Below, one piece after another: positions 56,645 through 64,000 of a stretch of 64,000 nt of DNA. The notes under the pieces are model-generated. The model searched no databases. It was not told the origin of the DNA and saw only the letters and a list, made by a program, of their open reading frames with translations. Both the position numbers and the translations under genes were made by a program. Each line of letters begins with the position of its first letter. Within the stretch, counting starts at the first letter, position 1. Source of the stretch: Komagataeibacter medellinensis NBRC 3288 (GTDB lineage: Bacteria; Pseudomonadota; Alphaproteobacteria; Acetobacterales; Acetobacteraceae); contig NC_016027.1 in the NCBI RefSeq assembly GCF_000182745.2, positions 1,119,001-1,183,000 of the forward strand. Reading direction: 5' to 3'.

Positions 56645-58420
56645 TTACAGGCTGAAGGCCTGGTTGCGTACCATACGGGCGTATAATCCGTTAGCGGCCA
56701 TCAGCACGTCATGCGTGCCGCATTCCACCGCCTGCCCCTGCGCCAGCACCACCACCAGGTCGGCCGAACGCACGGTGGAAAGCCGATGAGCCACCACGAT
56801 GGTCGTGCGTCCGTGGCGCAGGTGGACCAGCGCGTGCTGGACAATGGCCTCGCTCTCGCTGTCCAGCGCACTGGTCGCCTCATCAAGCAGTAGCACGCGC
56901 GGGTTGCGCAACAGCGCGCGCGCCAGCGCCACCCGCTGCCGCTGCCCGCCCGAAAGGCGCTGGCCGCCGGGACCGACCAGCGTGCCATAGCCCTGCGGCA
57001 GGGCCTCGATAAAATCATGCGCGGCTGCGGCTTTTGCCGCCGCGAACACCTGCGTGTCATCCGCCTGCGGGTTGCCCATGCGAATATTGTCCATGACCGA
57101 CAGATCGAACAGAAGCGTGTCCTGGCTGACATAGGCAATGGCATCGCGCAGTTCGGGCAGCACAAGACGCCTGAGGTCCACGCCATCGAGCGTGATCCGC
57201 CCGCCCGATACATCATGCAGGCGCGGGATAAGGGACAGTGCCGTGGACTTGCCCGCCCCCGATGGGCCGACAAGGGCTACGGTCAGGCCGGGGCTTGCCA
57301 CCATGTCCAACCCGTCCAGCCCCATACGCCCATCGGGGTAGCGGAAGGATACCTGTTCGAAACGCAGGTCGCCCCCACCTGGTGGCAGCGCCACCGCATC
57401 GGGCGCCTGGGCCACGGCCACGGGTTCGTCAATCACGTCAAACACGCGCTGCAGGCCGCCCAGCCCTTCCTGCAGAGCGATGTTGAGCGTCCCCAACGCG
57501 CGCAGCGGACGCGAAGCCAGCAGCAGGGCCGCGACAAACCCCGAAAAATCACCCAGCGTGGCACCGCCCTGCGTGGCCCGCCAGCCCGCAAAGCCCAGCA
57601 CGGCCGCCACCGCAATACCGCCCAGAACCTCCAGCATCGGGTCCACCCGCGCGCGCCCGTGCGCGATGCGCAGCAGGCCCGCATGCAACCCGTCCAGCAC
57701 GTGGGCGGCGCGCTTTTCCTCCGCCTGTTCCAGCCGGTAGACGCGGATAGTACGCGACTGGCTGAAACTTTCCGCCAGCATGGCGCTGGTCTCGCCTATC
57801 TGTTCGTGTACGCCACCGGATTCCCGGCGCAGCCGCCTGCCCAGCCTGCGCACTGGCATGGCGGCAATGGGGTACAGCACGGCGGCGATCAGGCTTAGCT
57901 CCCAGTCCATGTACAGCATGGAAGCGATCAACCCCACCACGGTCACCGCATCGCCCAACGCGTTGGTCGCGCGGATCATGGCTTCACGAATCGAGACGGC
58001 ATCGGTGGTGAAGCGAGCTGCGATCTGGGCCGGGGCCTCGGTTTCAAGGCGCGAGATGTCAGCGTGGACCAGGTGGTGGAACATGCGCCCCTGCAGGCCC
58101 CGGATCACCAGCAGCACAAGCGACTGCACCGCAATCGACTGCCCGTACTGCGAGATGGCCTTGGCCACGGTAATCACCACCACCAGAATCGGCACCTGGT
58201 ACAGGATGCGCGGGTCGTGATCTGCAAACATGTCCAACGCGCGCTGGATGACCAGCGGATAGAGCGCGCTGAAAATGGCCATGAGCGCGGTCAGCACCAT
58301 GACAGCCACGATGCGCAGCTTGTGACAGGCCAGTTCCTCATGCCACAACCGGCGCATGAGCGTGCGCGACGGGATCGTAGCCTTGGGTCTGGCCTGACTA
58401 GACTGAGGAATTGCGTTCAT
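56645..58420 (-). CDS. MsbA-like ABC exporter (fused permease-ATPase)
   Basis: A 591-residue half-transporter. Six helices occupy about residues 35-330. The ATPase domain follows: Walker A GPSGAGKST, Q-loop ISYVSQDT-like AYVSQDTLLFDLSV, signature LSGGQRQR, Walker B VLLLDEATSALD and the H-loop VVAHRLSTV. Homologues flip lipid A core or other lipids (MsbA), but several lipid and drug exporters share this form. The start at 58420 (MNAIPQSSQ) has AGG seven bases upstream; longer in-frame starts run toward cca. It lies 65 bases downstream of cca. Confidence 0.85.
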   Translation of the reverse strand: MNAIPQSSQARPKATIPSRTLMRRLWHEELACHKLRIVAVMVLTALMAIFSALYPLVIQRALDMFADHDPRILYQVPILVVVITVAKAISQYGQSIAVQSLVLLVIRGLQGRMFHHLVHADISRLETEAPAQIAARFTTDAVSIREAMIRATNALGDAVTVVGLIASMLYMDWELSLIAAVLYPIAAMPVRRLGRRLRRESGGVHEQIGETSAMLAESFSQSRTIRVYRLEQAEEKRAAHVLDGLHAGLLRIAHGRARVDPMLEVLGGIAVAAVLGFAGWRATQGGATLGDFSGFVAALLLASRPLRALGTLNIALQEGLGGLQRVFDVIDEPVAVAQAPDAVALPPGGGDLRFEQVSFRYPDGRMGLDGLDMVASPGLTVALVGPSGAGKSTALSLIPRLHDVSGGRITLDGVDLRRLVLPELRDAIAYVSQDTLLFDLSVMDNIRMGNPQADDTQVFAAAKAAAAHDFIEALPQGYGTLVGPGGQRLSGGQRQRVALARALLRNPRVLLLDEATSALDSESEAIVQHALVHLRHGRTTIVVAHRLSTVRSADLVVVLAQGQAVECGTHDVLMAANGLYARMVRNQAFSL

Positions 58421-58485
58421 CAATCGGCCTATAACCGCATGCCCCGACAAAACAAAGCGTCGCGACATGGGGTTACAAATTATGT

Positions 58486-59724
58486 CTACCCTGAGCCACC
58501 GCCAGCAGCCTCCGGCCCAGCAGGCAGCAGGCTGCGCATATGGGCCACGCAGGCAGCATGGCTGGCCGTGCAGCCGCCCGCAAGCCACCACTGGCGTACC
58601 TGCAACAGCACCTGCCCCATGCTCGCCCCCGGCACGCAGCCGGCTGCCAGAAGGTCACGCCCACCCAGCGGAAAAACCGGGCGAGGCGTCTGCGCCAGCA
58701 CGCGGCGCAACGCGTCCCATGTGAGATCGGGTGCGCCCAGTGTTTCCGCCTGTGCCAGCCAGGCGCGCCACAGCAGGTCGCGCGGCACATCATCCGCCAG
58801 CAGGCGGGCAATGGCTGCGCCATCCAATCCGGGCCGGGGCACCGGGGCCGCGCGTGCCTGCGCCAGCGCCGTGCCATCGGCGCGCGATAGCCTGAGATGG
58901 CGGGCCACCGTCTGCACATCGCCCTCCAGCAGGGCGGCAAGGCGCAGCACCGCCTCATCGGGCGCACCACAGGCCAGCAGGCGCTCCAGCCGCCCGATAT
59001 CCCATGGCGGCGGCAATACATGGACCAGCACGCCACACCCCGCCATCTGCCCCAGTGTCAGGACAACATGCGGGCCGACGAGGATACGTCGCAGTTCCGA
59101 CCACACCCGCTCGACCGAAAGGCGGTCGATCATGCCGGCAAGCGCCGTGACCGCCGCCATCGCCTCCGCATCGGGTGCGCCATGGCCATAGCGGGCCTGA
59201 AAGCGGAAAAAGCGCAGGATACGCAGCGCATCCTCGGCAATACGGGTGCGCGCGGCTCCCACAAAGCGCACGCGCCCGGCCGCAAGGTCCGCCTTGCCAC
59301 CAAAATAGTCATGCACCACACCCGCGCTGTCACACGACATGGCATTGATGGTGAAGTCACGCCTTGCCGCATCCTCACGCCAGTCATGGGTCCAGGCAAC
59401 GGTAGCGTGGCGACCATCGGTCTCCTCATCGCGCCGCAGGGTCGTGATCTCGAAAGGGCGACCATCCAGCACCGCCGTGACCGTGCCATGGGCAAGCCCG
59501 GTCGGCACCACTTTCACGCCCGCCGCCTTAAGTCGTGCCATCACCACATCAGGGGCGCAGGGGATGGCCAGGTCGATATCAGCCACCGCCCGCCCACACA
59601 GCAGATCACGCACCGCGCCACCCACAAGTCGGGCATCGGGCAGGATGGCCCATAGTCGGGCCAACTGCGCCCTTATACCGGGTATGGCGCGGTGCAGGCG
59701 CTCAAGGGGTGTGTGCTGGGTCAT
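58486..59724 (-). CDS. cca: CCA tRNA nucleotidyltransferase
   Basis: A 412-residue class II nucleotidyltransferase. The catalytic head has LVGGAVRDLLCGRAVADIDLA (Asp-x-Asp metal site), followed by RRDEETDGRHATVAWT and DFTINAMS, then RFVGAARTRIAEDALRILRF and an alpha-helical body that recognises tRNA. It adds or repairs the 3' CCA end; poly(A) polymerase activity cannot be excluded in this superfamily. The start overlaps the stop of the DUF1285 gene by ATGA (59721-59724). Confidence 0.92.
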   Translation of the reverse strand: MTQHTPLERLHRAIPGIRAQLARLWAILPDARLVGGAVRDLLCGRAVADIDLAIPCAPDVVMARLKAAGVKVVPTGLAHGTVTAVLDGRPFEITTLRRDEETDGRHATVAWTHDWREDAARRDFTINAMSCDSAGVVHDYFGGKADLAAGRVRFVGAARTRIAEDALRILRFFRFQARYGHGAPDAEAMAAVTALAGMIDRLSVERVWSELRRILVGPHVVLTLGQMAGCGVLVHVLPPPWDIGRLERLLACGAPDEAVLRLAALLEGDVQTVARHLRLSRADGTALAQARAAPVPRPGLDGAAIARLLADDVPRDLLWRAWLAQAETLGAPDLTWDALRRVLAQTPRPVFPLGGRDLLAAGCVPGASMGQVLLQVRQWWLAGGCTASHAACVAHMRSLLPAGPEAAGGGSG

Positions 59725-60290
59725 GTCTCATCAGGCATGTGGGAGAGCGGGAAGAAGACATGCTCGCTCCATACCCCAAGGCAGGGCACACCATGGCAAT
59801 GCCCCGCCACCGCAAGGGCCGCCAGTTCGTAATAGACCGGGCGGGTGATGCGGGCCTCGATCGGCAGGGCGCCGTCGCCATCGCGCACATGCACGTAGGG
59901 CACCGGACCTGTACCACAGTCCGCGCACGGAACATCCCACGCGCAGCGAATCGGGTGCGTGGCACCGGCACAGACCACCTGGTCCACATTGGTGCGGAAG
60001 GAAAGCACCTGCCCGCGCCCGCAACCGCGCCATTCCAGCCCGACAACCACAAAGGGGGCATCCTCCACCTCGATCGTGCCTTCCTCCACCGGGGTCTGCA
60101 GCCGGTAGCCACCCTGCGCGTCACGCCGCAGGGTGGAAGCGAACAGGCAGACCATCGGCTTGCGGCGTATGGGAGAGCCACGGTACAGCCATGTCCCGTC
60201 CCGCCTGATCAGGAACGGCAGGGTGCCACATCGGCCCGCCTGCGCGGTGGGGAAGGACGGCATGGCCTTTCCCGTCTCGAAATCGTCCAT
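59721..60290 (-). CDS. DUF1285 domain protein
   Basis: A 189-residue cytoplasmic protein of the DUF1285 family, seen in the series LPFLIRRDGTWLYRGSPIRR, VCLFASTLRRDAQGGYRLQT, GTIEVEDAPFVVVGLEW and ARITRPVYYELAAL. Function is unknown; a beta-rich fold is expected. The start at 60290 (MDDFETGKAMPSF) is preferred, since longer in-frame starts reach into the divergent moxR gene. It is immediately upstream of cca and translationally coupled to it, a linkage common in alphaproteobacteria. Confidence 0.82.
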   Translation of the reverse strand: MDDFETGKAMPSFPTAQAGRCGTLPFLIRRDGTWLYRGSPIRRKPMVCLFASTLRRDAQGGYRLQTPVEEGTIEVEDAPFVVVGLEWRGCGRGQVLSFRTNVDQVVCAGATHPIRCAWDVPCADCGTGPVPYVHVRDGDGALPIEARITRPVYYELAALAVAGHCHGVPCLGVWSEHVFFPLSHMPDET

Positions 60291-60385
60291 CAATTGCGTT
60301 AACCCGACACTATGGAAGCTGCTTGGGGTTGATATAGGGATCAACACCGGCTTGATGAAACCCCCGGACCTGTCAGACTGTTGGA

Positions 60386-61438
60386 ATGATGACCATGGAT
60401 GATACCCCTCCCCTCCATGCGACGCCACAGGCGGGCATGACATCCCCCACCGACCTGACCGGCGCGCAGATTGCCGAACAGGCCGAAGCCATCGGCCACC
60501 GCCTGCGCGACGTGCGCGCGGAAATCGGCCAGGTCATACTGGGGCAAGACCGGGTGGTGGAGCTTGCGCTCACATCCATCCTGGCCGGCGGGCATGCGCT
60601 GCTGGTGGGGGCGCCGGGACTAGGCAAGACGCTGCTGGTCACAACGCTGGGTCACGTACTGGGCATGGATGCGCGGCGCGTGCAGTTCACGCCCGACCTC
60701 ATGCCATCGGACATTCTGGGCAGCGAGATCCTGGATGAGGACGAGAGCGGCCGCCGCAGCTTCCGCTTTGTGGCGGGGCCGGTATTCTGCCAGTTGCTGA
60801 TGGCCGACGAAATCAACCGCGCCAGCCCGCGCACCCAGTCCGCCCTGCTGCAGGCCATGCAGGAGCGTGAGGTGGCGATTGCTGGCGCCAACCACCAACT
60901 CCCCCGCCCTTTCCATGTTCTGGCCACCCAGAACCCGATTGAGCAGGAAGGCACGTATCCCCTGCCCGAAGCCCAGCTTGACCGCTTCATGATGCAGGTG
61001 ATGCTGGACTTCCCCACTGCCGAGGCAGAACGCGCCATGCTGCTGGCCACCACTGGCACCACTACCGCCACCGCCCGCCCGGTCATGACGGCGACCGACG
61101 TGATACAGGCGCAGGCGCTTGTGCGCGCGCTGCCGGTGGGCGCGCAGGTGGTTGATGCCATTGTGCGCCTTGTGCGCGCCGCGCGCCCAGAAACCACCGA
61201 TGACCCCACCGTGCGTGAAGCCGTGGCCTGGGGTCCCGGTCCGCGTGCGGCCCAGGCGCTGATGCTGGCCACCCGGGCGCGCGCCCTGCTTGATGGCCGC
61301 CTTTCGCCGGGTATGGAAGACGTGCGCGCCTTGGCACAGCCCATTCTGGCACACCGCATGGCGCTATCCTTTACCGCGCGGGCAGAAAACATGCGCCTGC
61401 CCGCGCTGATCGACACACTGGTCGGACGGATCGGCTGA
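60386..61438 (+). CDS. MoxR family AAA+ ATPase
   Basis: A 350-residue chaperone-like ATPase. Walker A GAPGLGKT is at residues 75-82, Walker B LLMADEINR has Asp141-Glu142, and ATQNPIEQEGTYPLPEAQLD is the MoxR sensor region. MoxR proteins usually act on von Willebrand factor A domain partners encoded next door, here the DUF58 and BatA-like proteins. A later ATG (60389 is non-ATG; M18 at about 60437) could also serve as start. It is divergent from the DUF1285 gene, with 95 bases between. Confidence 0.9.
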   Translation: MMTMDDTPPLHATPQAGMTSPTDLTGAQIAEQAEAIGHRLRDVRAEIGQVILGQDRVVELALTSILAGGHALLVGAPGLGKTLLVTTLGHVLGMDARRVQFTPDLMPSDILGSEILDEDESGRRSFRFVAGPVFCQLLMADEINRASPRTQSALLQAMQEREVAIAGANHQLPRPFHVLATQNPIEQEGTYPLPEAQLDRFMMQVMLDFPTAEAERAMLLATTGTTTATARPVMTATDVIQAQALVRALPVGAQVVDAIVRLVRAARPETTDDPTVREAVAWGPGPRAAQALMLATRARALLDGRLSPGMEDVRALAQPILAHRMALSFTARAENMRLPALIDTLVGRIG

Positions 61439-61440
61439 CA

Positions 61441-62436
61441 TTGCCCGCACTCCCGCCCTTTTTCTCCCGCCTGAAAGCCCGGTTCCGGTCACACGGCACG
61501 GCGGTCTCCGCCCCCGGCAGCCCGGGCAGCGTTACCCTGCCACGCAATGCCGTGTCCGCCACGGCACTCGCCGATGCACTGGCCAGCAGGATGCCCGCGC
61601 TGATCGTGGCAGCACAGCAGATCGCGCGGAATGTGGGGGCGGGCACCCATCCGCGCCGCAGGGCGGGCCAGGGCGATGAATTCTGGCAGTACCGCCCAGC
61701 CATGGCAGGCGAGGCCGCAAGCCATATCGACTGGCGACAGTCCGCGCGTGGGGACCGGGCCTTCGTGCGTGAGCATGAAGCCCAGACCCCGCACACCATC
61801 TGCATATGGTGCGATAACAGCGCCTCCATGCGGTGGCATTCCGCTGACAGCCTGCCGCTCAAAGCAGAACGTGCCTTCCTCCTTGCCCTGGCCAGCGCGG
61901 CCATGCTGCTGCGGCAGGGTGAACAGTTACGCCTGCTGACCACCGATGGCATGCCGCCCCTGCGCCTGTCGGGCCATCGGGCGCTGGAACGCATGGCCCA
62001 TGCCCTGCTGGCGGCACTGCGTGTGGCGGCAGCGGCCCCCGCCCTGCCACAGCCCGCCAGCCTGCCCGCGCGCAGCCATGTTCTGCTGTTTGGCGACGGG
62101 CTTTACCCGACGGACGATCTGTCCGCCTTCCTGCGCGCGGCCCGGGCCCGGCAAGCCACCTGCACGCTGGTGGAAGTGATTGACCCGGCGGAAGCGCACC
62201 TGCCCTACGAAGGCCATACCCGCTTTACCGGGCTGGAGGACGATACGACCCTGCAACTCAACGCCAGCGCCGACCTGCGCCAGACCTATGCCACGCTGTG
62301 GGCGCGCCACCAGTCCACCCTGCGCGACCTGTGTCGGGCGGGCGGCGGCCCGATGATCCCGCATCTGACTGAACAGCCCCCCGAACAGGCGCTTCTTGCC
62401 CTACATGCCCTGCCCGGCATGGGGGGGCGGCCATGA
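61441..62436 (+). CDS. DUF58 domain protein
   Basis: A 331-residue protein beginning at TTG 61441, two bases after the moxR stop. The DUF58 core is DEFWQYRPAMAGEAASHIDW, SARGDRAFVREHEAQTP and the vWA-like segment ICIWCDNSASMRWHS, where DNSASM is the MIDAS-type DxSxS motif. It probably binds metal and serves as MoxR partner. The stop overlaps the BatA-like start by ATGA. No membrane helix is evident, unlike many DUF58 proteins. Confidence 0.85.
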   Translation: MPALPPFFSRLKARFRSHGTAVSAPGSPGSVTLPRNAVSATALADALASRMPALIVAAQQIARNVGAGTHPRRRAGQGDEFWQYRPAMAGEAASHIDWRQSARGDRAFVREHEAQTPHTICIWCDNSASMRWHSADSLPLKAERAFLLALASAAMLLRQGEQLRLLTTDGMPPLRLSGHRALERMAHALLAALRVAAAAPALPQPASLPARSHVLLFGDGLYPTDDLSAFLRAARARQATCTLVEVIDPAEAHLPYEGHTRFTGLEDDTTLQLNASADLRQTYATLWARHQSTLRDLCRAGGGPMIPHLTEQPPEQALLALHALPGMGGRP

Positions 62437-64000
62437 TGCTGCTCGCGCCATGGATGCTGCTGGGCCTGCTGGGCCTGCCGGTAGTATGGTGGCTGCTGCA
62501 CGCGCTACCGCCGGCAGCGCGCTCGCAACCCTTTCCGCCCACCACCCTGCTGCGCGCGCTTGATGCCCCCCCGCCAGATGCCACATCCGCCCCACTGTGG
62601 CGGCTGCTCCTGCGCTGCCTTGCCGTGGGGCTTGTGGTGCTGGGGCTGGCGCAGCCAGTATTTCCACGCGGGCAGGCCGGCATGGCGGATGCGGATTGCC
62701 TGATCGTGGTGGATAATGGCTGGGCCGCGGCCGCAACGTGGCCCGCGCGCGTGCATGCGCTGGACAGCCTGCTCGACCATCTTGCCCGCACCGGGCACAG
62801 CGCGCGCCTGCTGCTGACCGCGCGCGAGGATGCGCTGGCCTCCGTTACCGTCCAGCCCGCACGGCAGGCGCAGGTGCTGCGCGGCATGCTTGACCCGCTG
62901 CTGCCCCGCGCATGGCCGGTGGACCGGGCTGCCGCCACGCAGGCGCTGGACCAACTTGCCCGGCAGGGCTGGCACGGACCGGTGGTCTATATATCGGATG
63001 GGCTGGCAACACCTGCCGATGGAGGCTTTGCCACCGCGCTGGCCGCGATCGGCCCGGTGCACGAGATGCAGATGCCGGATTCAGACATTACTCTGCTTGC
63101 CCCCGCAACCAATGGCGGCAATGGCCTGACGACCCGCCTGCAGGCGGTGCCCCGCGCCCATCCACGCACCTGGCAGCTCCGCCTTGAAACCGCGACCGGC
63201 GGCACTCTGGGCCTACTGCCCATAACCCTGGCAGCAGGGCAGGCGCATGCGGATATCACCCCCAAACTGCCCGCCGAACTGCGCAACAAGATCGATCACC
63301 TGTCACTTGATGGCATGGTGGGACCCGCGGGCATCCGCCTGCTTGATGAGCGTGAGCGCCAGCACCCGGTGGGGCTGATTGCCAATGCCGCGTCCGACAC
63401 ACCCCTCATGGGCAGCCTGTTCTACCTGCGCCGGGCGCTGCAACCCGTGGCCGAACTGCGTGAGGGCGATCTGAACGCACTGCTGGCCCGCCCACTTTCG
63501 GTCATCATTGCCCCCGATGGCACGCTGGGCAACCCGGACAGCCGCCGCAAGGTGGAAACGTGGGTGCGCGCGGGTGGCACGCTCATCCGCTTTGCAGGCC
63601 CGCTGCTCATCCAGGGACCAGACGCACCGGGGCAGGACCAGGCACATACGGATACACTGCTACCGGTGGCGCTGATGGGAGGTGAACGGGTGCTGGGAGG
63701 CACCATGTCATGGAGCAAACCCGAACACCTGGCTCCCTTTCCTGCCGCCTCCCCTTTCCATGACCTTGACATCCCTGCCGATGTTACGGTCTCGCGGCAG
63801 GTTCTGGCCCAGCCTTCCACCGATCTGGACAGCCATAGCTGGGCCCGGCTGACCGATGGCACGCCACTGGTCACCCACACCATGCTGGGGGCGGGACAGG
63901 TCGTGCTGTTCCATGTCACCAGCACGGCGGAATGGTCGAACCTGCCGCTGTCGGGTCTGTTCGTGAGCATGCTGACGCACCTGATCGACCAGGCATCGGG
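62433..64000 (+). CDS. BatA-like membrane protein, 5' part (N-terminal double-TM domain)
   Basis: At least 522 residues, open to the end of the window. The start MMLLAPWMLLGLLGLPVVWW with a second helix around 60-80 (LLLRCLAVGLVVLGLAQP) forms the N-terminal double-transmembrane domain of Bat/aerotolerance proteins. A vWA-like region follows (ADCLIVVDNGWAAAA and GPVVYISDGL), though the DxSxS motif is altered to DNGWA. The later part (GTLIRFAGPLLI, LTDGTPLVTHTMLGAGQVVL) suits the alpha/beta domain of DUF4159-containing family members. It is third gene of the moxR operon; the remainder lies downstream. Confidence 0.8.
   Translation, partial: MMLLAPWMLLGLLGLPVVWWLLHALPPAARSQPFPPTTLLRALDAPPPDATSAPLWRLLLRCLAVGLVVLGLAQPVFPRGQAGMADADCLIVVDNGWAAAATWPARVHALDSLLDHLARTGHSARLLLTAREDALASVTVQPARQAQVLRGMLDPLLPRAWPVDRAAATQALDQLARQGWHGPVVYISDGLATPADGGFATALAAIGPVHEMQMPDSDITLLAPATNGGNGLTTRLQAVPRAHPRTWQLRLETATGGTLGLLPITLAAGQAHADITPKLPAELRNKIDHLSLDGMVGPAGIRLLDERERQHPVGLIANAASDTPLMGSLFYLRRALQPVAELREGDLNALLARPLSVIIAPDGTLGNPDSRRKVETWVRAGGTLIRFAGPLLIQGPDAPGQDQAHTDTLLPVALMGGERVLGGTMSWSKPEHLAPFPAASPFHDLDIPADVTVSRQVLAQPSTDLDSHSWARLTDGTPLVTHTMLGAGQVVLFHVTSTAEWSNLPLSGLFVSMLTHLIDQAS

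Overview
The window is about 64 kb of high-GC chromosome from an alphaproteobacterium. The best fit is an acetic acid bacterium (Acetobacteraceae, Komagataeibacter/Gluconacetobacter-like). The reasons are base composition, the gene orders lptF-lptG-lptD-surA-rsmA and yqeY-dnaG-rpoD, alphaproteobacterial-type GreA and RpoD, and extragenic palindromic elements that resemble, from memory, repeats of that family. The genus is inference. I found no rRNA, tRNA, CRISPR array, prophage or intact insertion sequence. It is mostly core genome with a few accessory insertions.

Layout. 1-2.7 kb: the 5' part of gloB (reverse), divergent from a methyltransferase, then the phospholipid pair psd-pssA. 2.7-9.2 kb: a six-gene reverse-strand operon for a complex I/hydrogenase-4-like membrane complex (HyfB-, C-, E-, F-, G- and I-like). 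Its large subunit has lost all four [NiFe] cysteines while its small subunit keeps the Fe-S cysteines, which matches an energy-converting hydrogenase-related (Ehr) complex. A roughly 100-bp MITE-like element sits in the operon exactly at the HyfB-like stop codon. 9.2-12.2 kb: an aldo/keto reductase, holC and pepA (reverse). 12.3-16.2 kb: cysQ, a Sua5/TsaC protein, a coiled-coil membrane protein coupled to an FAD-linked hydroxyacid dehydrogenase. 16.3-23.2 kb: the LPS export and outer membrane assembly cluster lptF-lptG-lptD-surA-rsmA.

23.4-25 kb: the ribosomal protein operon rpsF-rpsR-rplI (reverse), with a candidate S6:S18-binding leader and a strong terminator. 25-30.8 kb: an orphan protein, a GNAT acetyltransferase and the macromolecular-synthesis group rpoD, dnaG, yqeY. 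30.9-37.4 kb: carA (with an in-frame N-terminal helix-turn-helix extension), carB, greA and ilvA. 37.4-37.9 kb: a decayed IS5-type transposase. 37.9-46.7 kb: a FUSC-family transporter, apt, a Bcr/CflA exporter, a VTT-domain protein, heme A synthase, a membrane glycosyltransferase-like protein and a Gly/Trp-rich secreted protein.

47-53.8 kb: upp and msrB, then gpmI-envC-ctpA-rppH (glycolysis, cell division hydrolase control, periplasmic proteolysis, mRNA decapping), with a second Nudix gene converging on rppH. 53.8-60.3 kb: emrAB with a TetR-type operator, an MsbA-like ABC exporter, cca and a DUF1285 gene. 60.4-64 kb: the start of a MoxR-DUF58-BatA-like operon that runs off the end.

Taken together, much of the region serves the cell envelope: phospholipid synthesis, LPS export, outer membrane folding, amidase control, multidrug export and the MoxR/Bat module. 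It is interleaved with information-processing genes. The most unusual items are the cysteine-less hydrogenase-like operon, the HTH-CarA fusion with paired inverted repeats upstream, and the MITE that rebuilt a stop codon.
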